NCBI RefSeq assembly: GCF_946886695.1
Contig: NZ_CAMPJD010000009.1
Coordinates: 1-64,000, forward strand
Source: an uncultured Pseudoxanthomonas sp.
GTDB lineage: Bacteria; Pseudomonadota; Gammaproteobacteria; Xanthomonadales; Xanthomonadaceae
Reading direction: 5' to 3'
DNA: 64,000 nt
A model generated the notes under the pieces. It saw only the letters and a list, made by a program, of their open reading frames with translations. It ran no database searches and was not told the DNA's origin. The position numbers and the translations under genes were made by a program. Numbering within the stretch: position 1 is the first letter of the stretch; every line of letters starts with the position of its first letter. Of this stretch, positions 14,145-21,493 are shown piece by piece.

Positions 14145-14801
14145 TCAGGGCGAAGGGCCATCGGCCGGCTGTGCAGCGGCTGCATCGGCTTCTGCCGCCG
14201 CATTGCCGGTTGCATGTGCGTCGTTGTCCTTGATCGCCTGGCCGACATCCTCGCCGGCCTGATGGCTGTCGTCCTGGCTGGCACGGCATTCCTGGACGTC
14301 GTCCAGTTCCATGCCGGCGTAGGGCTGGAACGCGGGCAGTGCCGCGACAAGGTCCTGCTGCGCCTTGTACAGGCCGGGAAGGCGGTCGCAGATCTTCATC
14401 GCCTCTGCTTCCACCTTCTTCGCCTCGGCGTCGATCTGCTGCTCGATCTGGTCCGGATTGCCGCTGAAGATGCCTTTCACTGCTGCACCGACGGCCTTGC
14501 CCGCCAGCTTGGCGCCTTCCTTGCCCGTCGCGATGCCCGCATCGGCGATGCCGCCGAGTTCACGATGGTAGGCCACGAGCAGCGCGCGCTGGGCATCGGT
14601 CACCTCGACCGTCTTGCCGTCGATGATGAAGTCGCCCTTGGCCGAGATCTCCGCCTTCGGGTGACCGGTGGCGTTGAGCTTGAGGTTCTGGCCCCACAAG
14701 GCGCCGGATACTTCGGCGCTGTCGCCCGGCTGCGGGCCCCGGGAACACGCGGCCAGCAACAGGAAGGAGAGTGCCGACGCGATCGGAATGATGCGGTTCA
14801 T
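14145..14801 (-). CDS. DUF2884 (YggN-like) lipoprotein, paralogue 1
   Basis: This 218-residue protein begins with a lipoprotein signal (lipobox LLLAAC, Cys19). The core (about 48-170) carries the pattern shared with two neighbours: AEISAKGDFIIDGKTVEVT, a helix with LLVAYHRELGGIADAG, and a C-terminal KICDRLPGLYKAQQDLVAALPAFQPY followed by a conserved LDDVQEC. This matches the DUF2884/YggN family, which has no assigned activity. After about residue 185 there is a low-complexity Ala/Asp tail. It lies between the small exported protein and the GIN-type protein in the YtrA operon. Confidence 0.78.
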   Translation of the reverse strand: MNRIIPIASALSFLLLAACSRGPQPGDSAEVSGALWGQNLKLNATGHPKAEISAKGDFIIDGKTVEVTDAQRALLVAYHRELGGIADAGIATGKEGAKLAGKAVGAAVKGIFSGNPDQIEQQIDAEAKKVEAEAMKICDRLPGLYKAQQDLVAALPAFQPYAGMELDDVQECRASQDDSHQAGEDVGQAIKDNDAHATGNAAAEADAAAAQPADGPSP

Positions 14802-14816
14802 GTCGTTCCTTGGAAG

Positions 14817-15653
14817 TCAGTGATGCTTGGGAATGTCGAGCGCGCCCTTGACGCCTTCGTGATCAACGTCGCCACTGCCGACGGAGCGGACGGTCAGGCC
14901 ACCGCTGACGTTGCGGACCTCCACGCCACCGGAGCCAACCGAGCCGACCACCACGTCACCGGTGATGTCGCGCAGATCCGCGCCGCCGGAGCCGATCGAG
15001 CCGATCTCGACGTCACCGCTGCCCGCCAGGCTGAAGCCGCCCGATCCGATGCTGCCGACATGGGTCGGGCCACGCACCTTGTGCGCCTCCACATCGCCTG
15101 AACCGATCGACACAACTTTCAGGCTGCCGGCACCCTGGATATCGATATCGCCCGAGCCCACCGAGGTGGCGGCGAGTCCGCTGATGTTGCGGCCCACGGC
15201 GTGGCCGGAGCCGACATCGGCACTGAACACCGGCGCGCCCGTGACGTCGGCTTCGCCCGAGCCGACCTTTACCTGCACGGGCAGGTGGTCGGGCAGGGTC
15301 GCGGTCAGGTTCATGTAGGCGTAGTTGCTGCCGAACGAAAGACCGCTGAAGCTGCCTTTCTGGTACATCCGCACGATCAGCTTGTCGCCGGCACGCCGCT
15401 GTTCGATCTTCAGGCGAGCGAGCCGGTCGGCGTGACTGCTGCAGGCCCTGCCATCCATCGCGGCAGGCGCACCGGCGCGCGACTCCACCGTCAGATCGTG
15501 CGGGCCGACCTCGAACACCACGGTCTTTGCGTCGCCGATGTCGAGCGTCAGCTGGCGTGGCGCTTCGTGCTTGCAGTACCTGTCCGACGCCAGCGCGGGT
15601 GCGGACAGGGAGAGCAGGGCGAGCAGCGGGGAAGCGATAAGGGCGGTACGCAT
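14817..15653 (-). CDS. exported GIN-type (DUF2807-like) protein with Gly-Ser-Gly repeats
   Basis: This 278-residue protein has a signal peptide (MRTALIASPLLALLSLSAPALAS). From about residue 130 a short repeat recurs roughly every 17-20 residues: VKVGSGEADVTG, TSVGSGDIDIQG, VSIGSGDVEAHK, GSIGSGGFSLAG, GSIGSGGADLRD, GSVGSGGVEVRN, RSVGSGDVDHEG. Such (V/I)GSG(D/G)xxV repeats are typical of putative autotransporter-adhesin head domains (DUF2807/GIN), which fold as beta-solenoids. The protein has no visible membrane anchor, so it is probably periplasmic or surface-released. It sits between two DUF2884-like genes. Confidence 0.8.
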   Translation of the reverse strand: MRTALIASPLLALLSLSAPALASDRYCKHEAPRQLTLDIGDAKTVVFEVGPHDLTVESRAGAPAAMDGRACSSHADRLARLKIEQRRAGDKLIVRMYQKGSFSGLSFGSNYAYMNLTATLPDHLPVQVKVGSGEADVTGAPVFSADVGSGHAVGRNISGLAATSVGSGDIDIQGAGSLKVVSIGSGDVEAHKVRGPTHVGSIGSGGFSLAGSGDVEIGSIGSGGADLRDITGDVVVGSVGSGGVEVRNVSGGLTVRSVGSGDVDHEGVKGALDIPKHH

Positions 15654-15734
15654 CGGCGGGTCTCCGGAATCAGGTCAGTCATGCGGAAGCTGCCGGCGGC
15701 GAGGGGGCGGCGCGCCCGGCGGACTCAAGGGGGG

Positions 15735-16412
15735 TTACAGCTTGGCAAACTCGCGGCGGACTTCCTTCTCGCAGTCTTCGACATCGTCCGCTTCCAGCGT
15801 GGCGTAGGGACGGAATGGCGGCAGGCTGGCGGACAGGCGCTCCTGGCTGTCCAGCAACGCGGGCAGGCTGTGGCAGATCTGCCGCACGCCCGGTTCGATG
15901 GTTTCCCTCACGGTCTTTTCCACGCGGCGCTCCAGGCTGCCGGTCATGGCGCCGAACATCAGGCTGAAGATGCCCCGGTCCACCACGTCCAACGCCGCCT
16001 GCGCGCTGCGCTCGCCGATGTCGATGCCGGCCTTCGCGATGTCGATCATCTGACCGCGATAAAGCAGCAGTTCCTGCCGCTGGCGGCCGTCGATGGCGAC
16101 CGGCTTGCCTTCGACAAGGAAGTCGCCAAGAGGCGTTATCTCTGCCTTCGGAAGTGACGGCTCCTTGTCGGCACTGCGTTTGCCGGACGATGCCCCGAAG
16201 CGCATGTTATCGCCCAGCTGCAGGTTGCCGGTTTCCAGCTCACGGCGGGCAACGGCGAGTTCTGCCCGCACTTCGTTGCGCGCGCTCGCCAGGTCGGCAC
16301 TGATCTCGCGGTCGATGCTGCTTTCCTTCGTGTCCGCAGCCTGCGCGGCGAGCGGCAACAGACTCGCCAGCAGCAGGGGCATCAGGGCGCGGTGGATGCG
16401 GGTGGAATGCAT
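15735..16412 (-). CDS. DUF2884 (YggN-like) exported protein, paralogue 2
   Basis: This 225-residue protein has a cleavable signal peptide (hydrophobic LLLASLLPLAAQAAD) without a lipobox cysteine, unlike its two neighbours. The shared family core follows a predicted coiled-coil stretch (about 30-70, ADLASARNEVRAELAVARRE): KAEITPLGDFLVEGKPVAID, a helix with LLLYRGQMIDIAKAGIDIG, and RQICHSLPALLDSQERLSA ending in DDVEDCEKEV. Function is unknown. As a soluble periplasmic member next to two predicted lipoproteins, it may act with them at the envelope, which is inference. Confidence 0.78.
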   Translation of the reverse strand: MHSTRIHRALMPLLLASLLPLAAQAADTKESSIDREISADLASARNEVRAELAVARRELETGNLQLGDNMRFGASSGKRSADKEPSLPKAEITPLGDFLVEGKPVAIDGRQRQELLLYRGQMIDIAKAGIDIGERSAQAALDVVDRGIFSLMFGAMTGSLERRVEKTVRETIEPGVRQICHSLPALLDSQERLSASLPPFRPYATLEADDVEDCEKEVRREFAKL

Positions 16413-16505
16413 GTCGGGTCTCCTTCGTATGGGGGATCTGTGCGCGTCATGCGCGAATCCCCTGGGGCTTGCGTGCCGCGCATGATGCGGCCGCCGGCAG
16501 AAAAC

Positions 16506-17174
16506 TCAGAAGCTCCAGGTGCCGTCGCCGTTGGCATCGCCGCAGTCATCCACGTCGGACTGGTCCATGCCCGCGTAAGGCTTGAACTCGGGCAGTGCGG
16601 CAGCCAGCGCCTGCTGCGCGTTGAGCAGTCCCGGCATGCGTGTGCACAGCTGCGCCACCATGGGCTTGATCTTCGCCTTGGCCTGTTCACCGACCTGCTG
16701 GCCGATCTCGTCGCCTGACTGGCCGGCCAGTACGCCCTTCAAGGCCGAGGCCGCAGCATCGATGCCCACGCGGGCACCTTCCATGCCGATGGCCATGCCA
16801 TCGCCGACCACGCCCAGCAACTCGCCGCGATAGGCAAGCACCAGCGCCTTCTGTTCCGGCGTGGTCGCGACCGCCTTGCCTTCGATCAACAGGTCGCCCG
16901 TCGGGGTTATCTCGGCCTTGGGCAGGGATTCGTTTTCGTTGCGGTTGAGCGACAGATTCTCGCGAGCCAGGCGTTCGCGCGCGGTGGCTATTTCCTCGCG
17001 GGCCTTCTCCATTTCCTGGCTGGCCTCGCCCAGGCCCTTGGCCACTTCGCCCATCGCTTCAGCGGCGATGCCCGTGGGTGCGTTGTCCTGCTTGTCCTGT
17101 GCCGGCTGACAGGCCGCCAGCAGCAGGACGGCGGCGATGGAGGCGCTGCGGACCAGTAGAGCGTTCTTGCGCAT
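16506..17174 (-). CDS. DUF2884 (YggN-like) lipoprotein, paralogue 3
   Basis: This 222-residue lipoprotein has the lipobox LLLAAC (Cys22). A helical, probably coiled-coil stretch (about 40-75, EMEKAREEIATARERLAREN) precedes the family core: KAEITPTGDLLIEGKAVATT, VLAYRGELLGVVGDGMAIG, and AQLCTRMPGLLNAQQALAAALPEFKPY ending in SDVDDC. Similarity to paralogue 2 is closest in the coiled-coil and core. It is the first gene after the ABC permease (62 bp gap), so it could be the transporter's envelope partner. Confidence 0.78.
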   Translation of the reverse strand: MRKNALLVRSASIAAVLLLAACQPAQDKQDNAPTGIAAEAMGEVAKGLGEASQEMEKAREEIATARERLARENLSLNRNENESLPKAEITPTGDLLIEGKAVATTPEQKALVLAYRGELLGVVGDGMAIGMEGARVGIDAAASALKGVLAGQSGDEIGQQVGEQAKAKIKPMVAQLCTRMPGLLNAQQALAAALPEFKPYAGMDQSDVDDCGDANGDGTWSF

Positions 17175-17236
17175 GGGATGTCCCTTGTCGTGTCGGATCG
17201 AAGCGGGCGGCGGTGGGGGCGCCGCCCCGGGGAGGC

Positions 17237-18235
17237 TTATTCGCTTTCGCGCCAGCGACGCAGGTAGATCGCACCGACGATCAGAGCGACACCGATCACC
17301 GCACCGATCCAAAGATCGGCCGTGGCGAAGGCCTGCCAGCTGCGGGTCAGGTCGATGGCATTGGCCAGTTCGTCCGGCGAGTTGAAGTCGGCATGCGGGT
17401 TGGCGGCTCCCCCCGGCAGGGTGGGGAACCAAGCGCCCGGGATGACGCTCGCCAGCCCGCGGTAGACCACGGTGTACCAGATCAGATCGTGGCGGACCTC
17501 CAGGCCCGGCAGGATGTCGGTCATGCTGATGATGACGCACGCCAGCACCGGCACCAGCACCGCCCAGAGGAACGGCTTGCTGCGCGACCAGGCCGAGCAG
17601 AACATCAGCCAGCCCACCGCCGGCAATGCCCAGAACACGTAGACGGGCAGGGAGGCAAGCACGCCGCCGATGATGCGCAGCGGATGCGAATGGGTGAACA
17701 CTGCACCGCCCGCGGGCAGGCCGTTGATGGAAATGGTCAGCGCCGAGATAAGCCACATGGCCAAGCCGATCAGAATGCCGACCCCCACCGCCAGCAACGG
17801 TGCCAGCACCAGGGCCCACGCCAGCTTTGACAGCACCATGTGCGTATCGGAGATCGGCAAGGACTTCCAGAACAGCACGCTGCGGTCGCGGCGGTCGTCG
17901 TACAGCGTGCCCAGGGCGTAGAAGAAGACCACGAAGGCCAGGACCACGCAGGCCAGGATCACGCCGCCCAACAGCATGCCGTCGCCGATGCCACCGACGA
18001 TCTGGTGGGCTTTTTCCGGCGCCTCCTCGACGCTGAAGCCGCCGCCGTTCATCTGGCCACGTGCGGCGATGCTGCCAATGACGGCCAGGATCAGGTTCAA
18101 CACCACGAAGATGCCGCCCGTGATCACCGGGGCCCAGAAGAAGCCGCCACGGTTTTCCCAGAACTCGCGCTTCAGCAACCACGTGAACGCGCCGGGCTTG
18201 GAGGACTTACCCAATGTCGATGTCACGGCGTTCAT
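17237..18235 (-). CDS. ABC transporter permease of the YtrA operon
   Basis: This 332-residue inner-membrane protein has about six hydrophobic segments: near residues 34-55, 88-108, 143-170, 188-212, 223-240 and 307-325. Between segments one and two there is a soluble loop with GGGFSVEEAPEKAHQIVGG; the short cytoplasmic motif LYDDRRDRSVLFWKSLPISD is typical of ABC-2 type permeases. The gene start overlaps the ATPase gene end by 4 nt (18232-18235), indicating a coupled pair. Transported substrate is unknown; YtrA-linked transporters elsewhere respond to cell-wall antibiotics, but that need not apply here. Confidence 0.9.
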   Translation of the reverse strand: MNAVTSTLGKSSKPGAFTWLLKREFWENRGGFFWAPVITGGIFVVLNLILAVIGSIAARGQMNGGGFSVEEAPEKAHQIVGGIGDGMLLGGVILACVVLAFVVFFYALGTLYDDRRDRSVLFWKSLPISDTHMVLSKLAWALVLAPLLAVGVGILIGLAMWLISALTISINGLPAGGAVFTHSHPLRIIGGVLASLPVYVFWALPAVGWLMFCSAWSRSKPFLWAVLVPVLACVIISMTDILPGLEVRHDLIWYTVVYRGLASVIPGAWFPTLPGGAANPHADFNSPDELANAIDLTRSWQAFATADLWIGAVIGVALIVGAIYLRRWRESE

Positions 18236-19107
18236 GCGTAGGTTCCTTTCATGATGGCGACAAACAGGTCGGCCAGGCCAGGGGTACGGGTTTCGCCGAG
18301 GGCGGCGAGATGTCCTTTCGGCACGCCGTCGAACAGCAGCACGGTCTTGCCGAAGGGCAGGGCGCGTTCGTCGATGGGTTTCAGGGCGCGGGCCTGGTCG
18401 ACCGCCTCGCCGCTGACCAGTACCTCGGTGTACCGCTCGGCCACCTCCTCCATTTGCGACGTCAGCACGATCTTGCCGTCGCGGATGAACATGACGTCGG
18501 TGAGGATGTGTTCGATCTCCTCCACCTGGTGGGTGGTGACGATGATCGTCTTCTGCTCGTCGAAGTAGTCTTCCAGCAGGCGCTGGTAGAACTGCTTGCG
18601 GTAGAGGATGTCCAGGCCCAGGGTGGGTTCGTCCAGCACCAGCAGCCTGGCGTCGATGGCCATCACCAGCGCCAGGTGCAGCTGCACGATCATGCCCTTG
18701 GACATTTCGCGCACGCGCAGGTTGGGCTTGAGCTGGGTGTTGGCGATGAAGCGTTCGCACTTGGCCCGGTCGAAACGCGGGTGGACACCGGCGACGAAGT
18801 CGATCGCTTCCTTGACCTTCATCCAGCGCGGCAGCACGGCGACGTCGGCGATGAAACAGACATCCTTCATCAGTTCGTCGCGGTCCTTGCGTGGATCCAG
18901 GCCCAGCACCTTCAGCTGACCCTCGAAAGGCGTCAGGCCCAGGATGGCCTTGAGCGCGGTGGTCTTGCCGGCCCCGTTGGGACCGATCAGGCCGATGATC
19001 TTGCCCGCTTCGATCTCGAAGCTGGTGTTGTCCAGCGCAAGCTTGTTCCTGTAGGCCTTGCGCAGGCCGTGGGCCGACACCACGGCGTTGGCGATTGCGG
19101 CATTCAT
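18232..19107 (-). CDS. ABC transporter ATP-binding protein of the YtrA operon
   Basis: This 291-residue ATPase has Walker A GPNGAGKTT (about residues 43-51), Walker B LLVLDEPTLGLD and H-loop TTHQVEE. The signature region reads REMSKGMIVQLHLALVMA in place of canonical LSGGQ; SKGM variants are usual in this exporter group, but here the residues after it are unusual. The C-terminal third (about 215-291) is an accessory domain. The ATG at 19107 shares one base with the stop of the regulator gene (TGATG). Partner is the adjacent permease; two copies of each presumably form the exporter. Confidence 0.92.
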   Translation of the reverse strand: MNAAIANAVVSAHGLRKAYRNKLALDNTSFEIEAGKIIGLIGPNGAGKTTALKAILGLTPFEGQLKVLGLDPRKDRDELMKDVCFIADVAVLPRWMKVKEAIDFVAGVHPRFDRAKCERFIANTQLKPNLRVREMSKGMIVQLHLALVMAIDARLLVLDEPTLGLDILYRKQFYQRLLEDYFDEQKTIIVTTHQVEEIEHILTDVMFIRDGKIVLTSQMEEVAERYTEVLVSGEAVDQARALKPIDERALPFGKTVLLFDGVPKGHLAALGETRTPGLADLFVAIMKGTYA

Positions 19108-19469
19108 CACTTGTTCCCCTTGGATTGCAGCAGATCTTCGATGGACAGGCCCAGGCGCTCGATGCGCTCGGCGACGGCGGGCCATTCCTCGGTCAGGAAC
19201 CGCTCGCGCTCGCTGCCGCGCAGCTTCTTGGCCCCCTCGTCGGTAACGAACATGCCCAGGCCGCGGCGCTTCTCCACCAGGGCTTCATCCGCCAGCTCCT
19301 GGTAGGCACGTGAAACGGTGATCGGGTTGAGCTGGTACTCCGCCGCCACCTGGCGGACGGAGGGCAGCGCGTCACCCGGCTTCAGGATGCCGTCCAGCAT
19401 CATCGCGATCACGCGATCCTTCAGCTGGCGGTAGATGGGAGCGCCGTCGCTCCATTGGATGGATGTCAT
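19107..19469 (-). CDS. GntR family (YtrA subfamily) transcriptional regulator
   Basis: This 120-residue regulator has an N-terminal winged helix: IYRQLKDRVIAMMLDG, then ALPSVRQVAAEYQLNPITV as the recognition part (about 35-53), then SRAYQELADEALVEKRRGLG. Only a short helical tail follows (about 75-120), which is the YtrA subfamily layout with no large effector domain. YtrA regulators repress their own ABC transporter operon and are released by cell-envelope signals. A matching GGTG-N16-CACC operator lies at the operon promoter, so autorepression is likely. Confidence 0.92.
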   Translation of the reverse strand: MTSIQWSDGAPIYRQLKDRVIAMMLDGILKPGDALPSVRQVAAEYQLNPITVSRAYQELADEALVEKRRGLGMFVTDEGAKKLRGSERERFLTEEWPAVAERIERLGLSIEDLLQSKGNK

Positions 19470-19472
19470 GGC

Positions 19473-19733
19473 TCAGCTCCTCGGACGCAGCGATTGGCCA
19501 AAGGAGAAATAGGGCATGGCCAGCGATGCCCGGGCGCGGCGCTTGTGCTGCCGGGCTTCGGGCTTGCCGTCATCGCCTGAGATCTCGGGGGCTTCGGATT
19601 CCAGCGCGCCCACCAGCGCGACGGACTCCACCTCGGCCGTGCGTGCGCCGGTGACGGCCGCCAGCGCGCCAACTGCCAGCAGCAGGCCGCCGACGGCGAG
19701 GCTGGGCAGGGCGTGGGTCAATTTCTGGTTCAT
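19473..19733 (-). CDS. small single-pass membrane protein, first gene of the YtrA operon
   Basis: This 86-residue protein has one N-terminal hydrophobic segment (about residues 10-29, LPSLAVGGLLLAVGALAAVT) followed by an acidic stretch (ESEAPEISGDD) and a basic tail (QHKRRARAS). I recognise no family. It ends only 3 nt before the YtrA regulator start and is the promoter-proximal gene of the operon. The single anchor with a soluble tail could suit a sensor, chaperone or leader role, but there is no direct evidence for any. Confidence 0.6.
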   Translation of the reverse strand: MNQKLTHALPSLAVGGLLLAVGALAAVTGARTAEVESVALVGALESEAPEISGDDGKPEARQHKRRARASLAMPYFSFGQSLRPRS

Positions 19734-19759
19734 GGCATCCCCCCGTGAGTTGGGTGAGT

Positions 19760-19783
19760 GGTGTTGTATTCAACTATAACACC
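19760..19783. promoter_or_regulatory. GGTG-N16-CACC operator for the YtrA regulator
   Basis: The sequence is GGTG, exactly 16 bases, then CACC, and the symmetry extends to GGTGTT...AACACC. It lies 27 bp upstream of the first gene of the operon and covers its -10 box. From memory, a GGTG-N16-CACC operator was reported for the YtrA-type regulator of Xanthomonas citri; the match here is exact in spacing. Binding would block RNA polymerase directly. Confidence 0.75.
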
Positions 19784-19800
19784 AAAACACAGGGCGTCAA
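19773..19800 (-). promoter_or_regulatory. sigma-70-type promoter of the YtrA/ABC operon
   Basis: On the minus strand the -35 is TTGACG (19795-19800) and the -10 is TATAGT (19773-19778), with a 16-bp spacer. Both are 5 of 6 to consensus. The -10 lies inside the YtrA operator. The likely start point is about 30 nt upstream of the small membrane protein gene at 19733. Confidence 0.7.
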
Positions 19801-19868
19801 CGGGGTGACCGGGTTTTGTCACCCAACTGAAGGCATACTTGTCATGTTCGTAATAGTGGGGTGATGTC

Positions 19869-20432
19869 ATGAAGCTCAAGTCATTGAAAATGCTGTCATT
19901 TCTCGCGCTCGTGAGCGTCTCGACGACCGTGCTGGCAGCGGGTTTGCTGGACGTCGCCTACCGCCCACTGGCCGGCAAGGCACCCGTGAACCTGAAGGAA
20001 AAGTATGCGGGTCAGGTACTGCTGGTGGTGAACACTGCCAGCAAATGCGGCTACACGCCGCAGTACGAAGGGCTGGAGGCGCTGCACCAGCGCTACGCCG
20101 GACAGGGCTTCGCGGTGCTCGGCTTTCCTTCCAACGACTTCAGGGGCCAGGAGCCGGGCAGCGAGAAGGAGATCCAGGAGTTCTGCACGCTGACCTATGG
20201 CGTGAAGTTTCCGATGTTCGAGAAAGTGGCGGTGACGGGCGAGAAAGTGACGCCGCTTTACCGCTCGCTGGCGCAGGCGACGGGTGCCGCGCCTGGCTGG
20301 AACTTCCACAAGTACCTGATCAGCCGCGACGGTCGCGTGGTGGCGAACTTCCCCAGCAAGGTCTCGCCTGAAGACCCTGCCGTGGTAGAAGCGATCGAGC
20401 GCGAATTGAAGGTCCCGCGCGCCGCGCGTTGA
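19869..20432 (+). CDS. exported glutathione peroxidase-like protein
   Basis: This 187-residue thioredoxin-fold peroxidase has a signal peptide (hydrophobic [19 protein letters not shown]) and the family motifs [15 protein letters not shown] (peroxidatic Cys, about residue 59), [15 protein letters not shown] and the Trp-containing WNFHKYLI. The catalytic residue is cysteine, not selenocysteine, and the second GPx-typical cysteine in [17 protein letters not shown] is present. Bacterial GPx proteins are usually cytoplasmic and often use thioredoxin. The signal peptide places this one in the periplasm, so its reductant there is unclear. Confidence 0.9.
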   Translation: MKLKSLKMLSFLALVSVSTTVLAAGLLDVAYRPLAGKAPVNLKEKYAGQVLLVVNTASKCGYTPQYEGLEALHQRYAGQGFAVLGFPSNDFRGQEPGSEKEIQEFCTLTYGVKFPMFEKVAVTGEKVTPLYRSLAQATGAAPGWNFHKYLISRDGRVVANFPSKVSPEDPAVVEAIERELKVPRAAR

Positions 20433-20514
20433 TGCAGTGCCTTCGCGGGTGGTTGGCATGCCACAATATGGGTTTGGCGCCGCCATCGTGGCGCAGGTTC
20501 CAGGAGCAGAAAGG

Positions 20515-21450
20515 ATGAAGCGGTCGGTCCGCGGCGCAGCCGTGTTGTTGGCAATCTCGTTTTCGATGCTGGGAGGCAGCGTGTCTGCACAGGAAAAAAC
20601 CGCGCTGGTCACCGAGCGCGACAAGGTGAGCTACGCGATTGGCGTGGATGTGGGCAATTCGCTGCAGCCGGTGGGGCCATTCCTCGATGTGGCCGCGTTC
20701 GAGCGCGCGATCATCAACACGTTCGCCGGCAAGCCTGCGCTGATCTCCGAGCAGGAAGCACAGGCGACCGACCAGTTGCTGCGGGTGAACCTCGCCGTGG
20801 CCGAAGGCCAGCCAGTCCCCGGCATGCCGCCGGGCAGCACGCCGCCGGCGGTCGACAAGACCAAGGTCGGCCTGTTCCTGGGCACCTATGTGGTGGGCCC
20901 CTCGCTGATGCCGTTCAAGGATGAGCTGGACACGGCCGTGCTCGCCCAGGCTGTGCGCACGCTGACCAGCAAGAACGGCACGCCCCTGCTGAGCGTGGAG
21001 CAGGCGCAGGCCGAGATGCAGGCCTATATCGCCAAGCGCCAGGCCGGTGCTTCGCAGCGCAATCGCGACGAGGGCGCCAAGTTCCTCTCCGCCAACAAGA
21101 CCAAGCCCGGTGTGGTCACCACCCCGTCGGGGCTGCAGTACATGGTGCTGCGCCAGGGCAACGGACAGCGGCCGATGTCCACCAGCCGTGTACGGGTGAA
21201 CTACGAAGGCAAGCTGCTGAACGGCGAGGTCTTCGACAGTTCGTATGCGCGCGGTGAGCCGGCCGAGTTCGGCCTGAACCAGGTCATCGCGGGCTGGACC
21301 GAAGGCGTGGCCTTGATGCCCGTGGGCGCCAAGTATCGCTTCTGGATTCCGTCCAACCTGGCCTACGGTCCCAATGGTGCACCCGGCGGCAAGATCGGCC
21401 CGGATGCGACGCTGACCTTCGACGTCGAATTGATGGGCGTGCTGCAATAA
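20515..21450 (+). CDS. FKBP-type peptidyl-prolyl isomerase (FkpA/Mip-like)
   Basis: This 311-residue periplasmic foldase has a signal peptide (about 1-25, ending SVSAQ), an FKBP N-terminal dimerisation domain (from [14 protein letters not shown], about 37-200, helical), and a C-terminal FKBP domain (about 205-311) with [39 protein letters not shown] and [20 protein letters not shown]. The domain contains the usual Phe/Asp/Tyr binding pocket residues. The N-terminal domain is longer than in E. coli FkpA. The ATG at 20515 was chosen because it begins the leader and is preceded by AGAAAGG. Confidence 0.92.
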   Translation: MKRSVRGAAVLLAISFSMLGGSVSAQEKTALVTERDKVSYAIGVDVGNSLQPVGPFLDVAAFERAIINTFAGKPALISEQEAQATDQLLRVNLAVAEGQPVPGMPPGSTPPAVDKTKVGLFLGTYVVGPSLMPFKDELDTAVLAQAVRTLTSKNGTPLLSVEQAQAEMQAYIAKRQAGASQRNRDEGAKFLSANKTKPGVVTTPSGLQYMVLRQGNGQRPMSTSRVRVNYEGKLLNGEVFDSSYARGEPAEFGLNQVIAGWTEGVALMPVGAKYRFWIPSNLAYGPNGAPGGKIGPDATLTFDVELMGVLQ

Positions 21451-21493
21451 GTCGCTGGTGTAATCGCGGCTCCCCCGGCAAGGAAGTGCTTTC

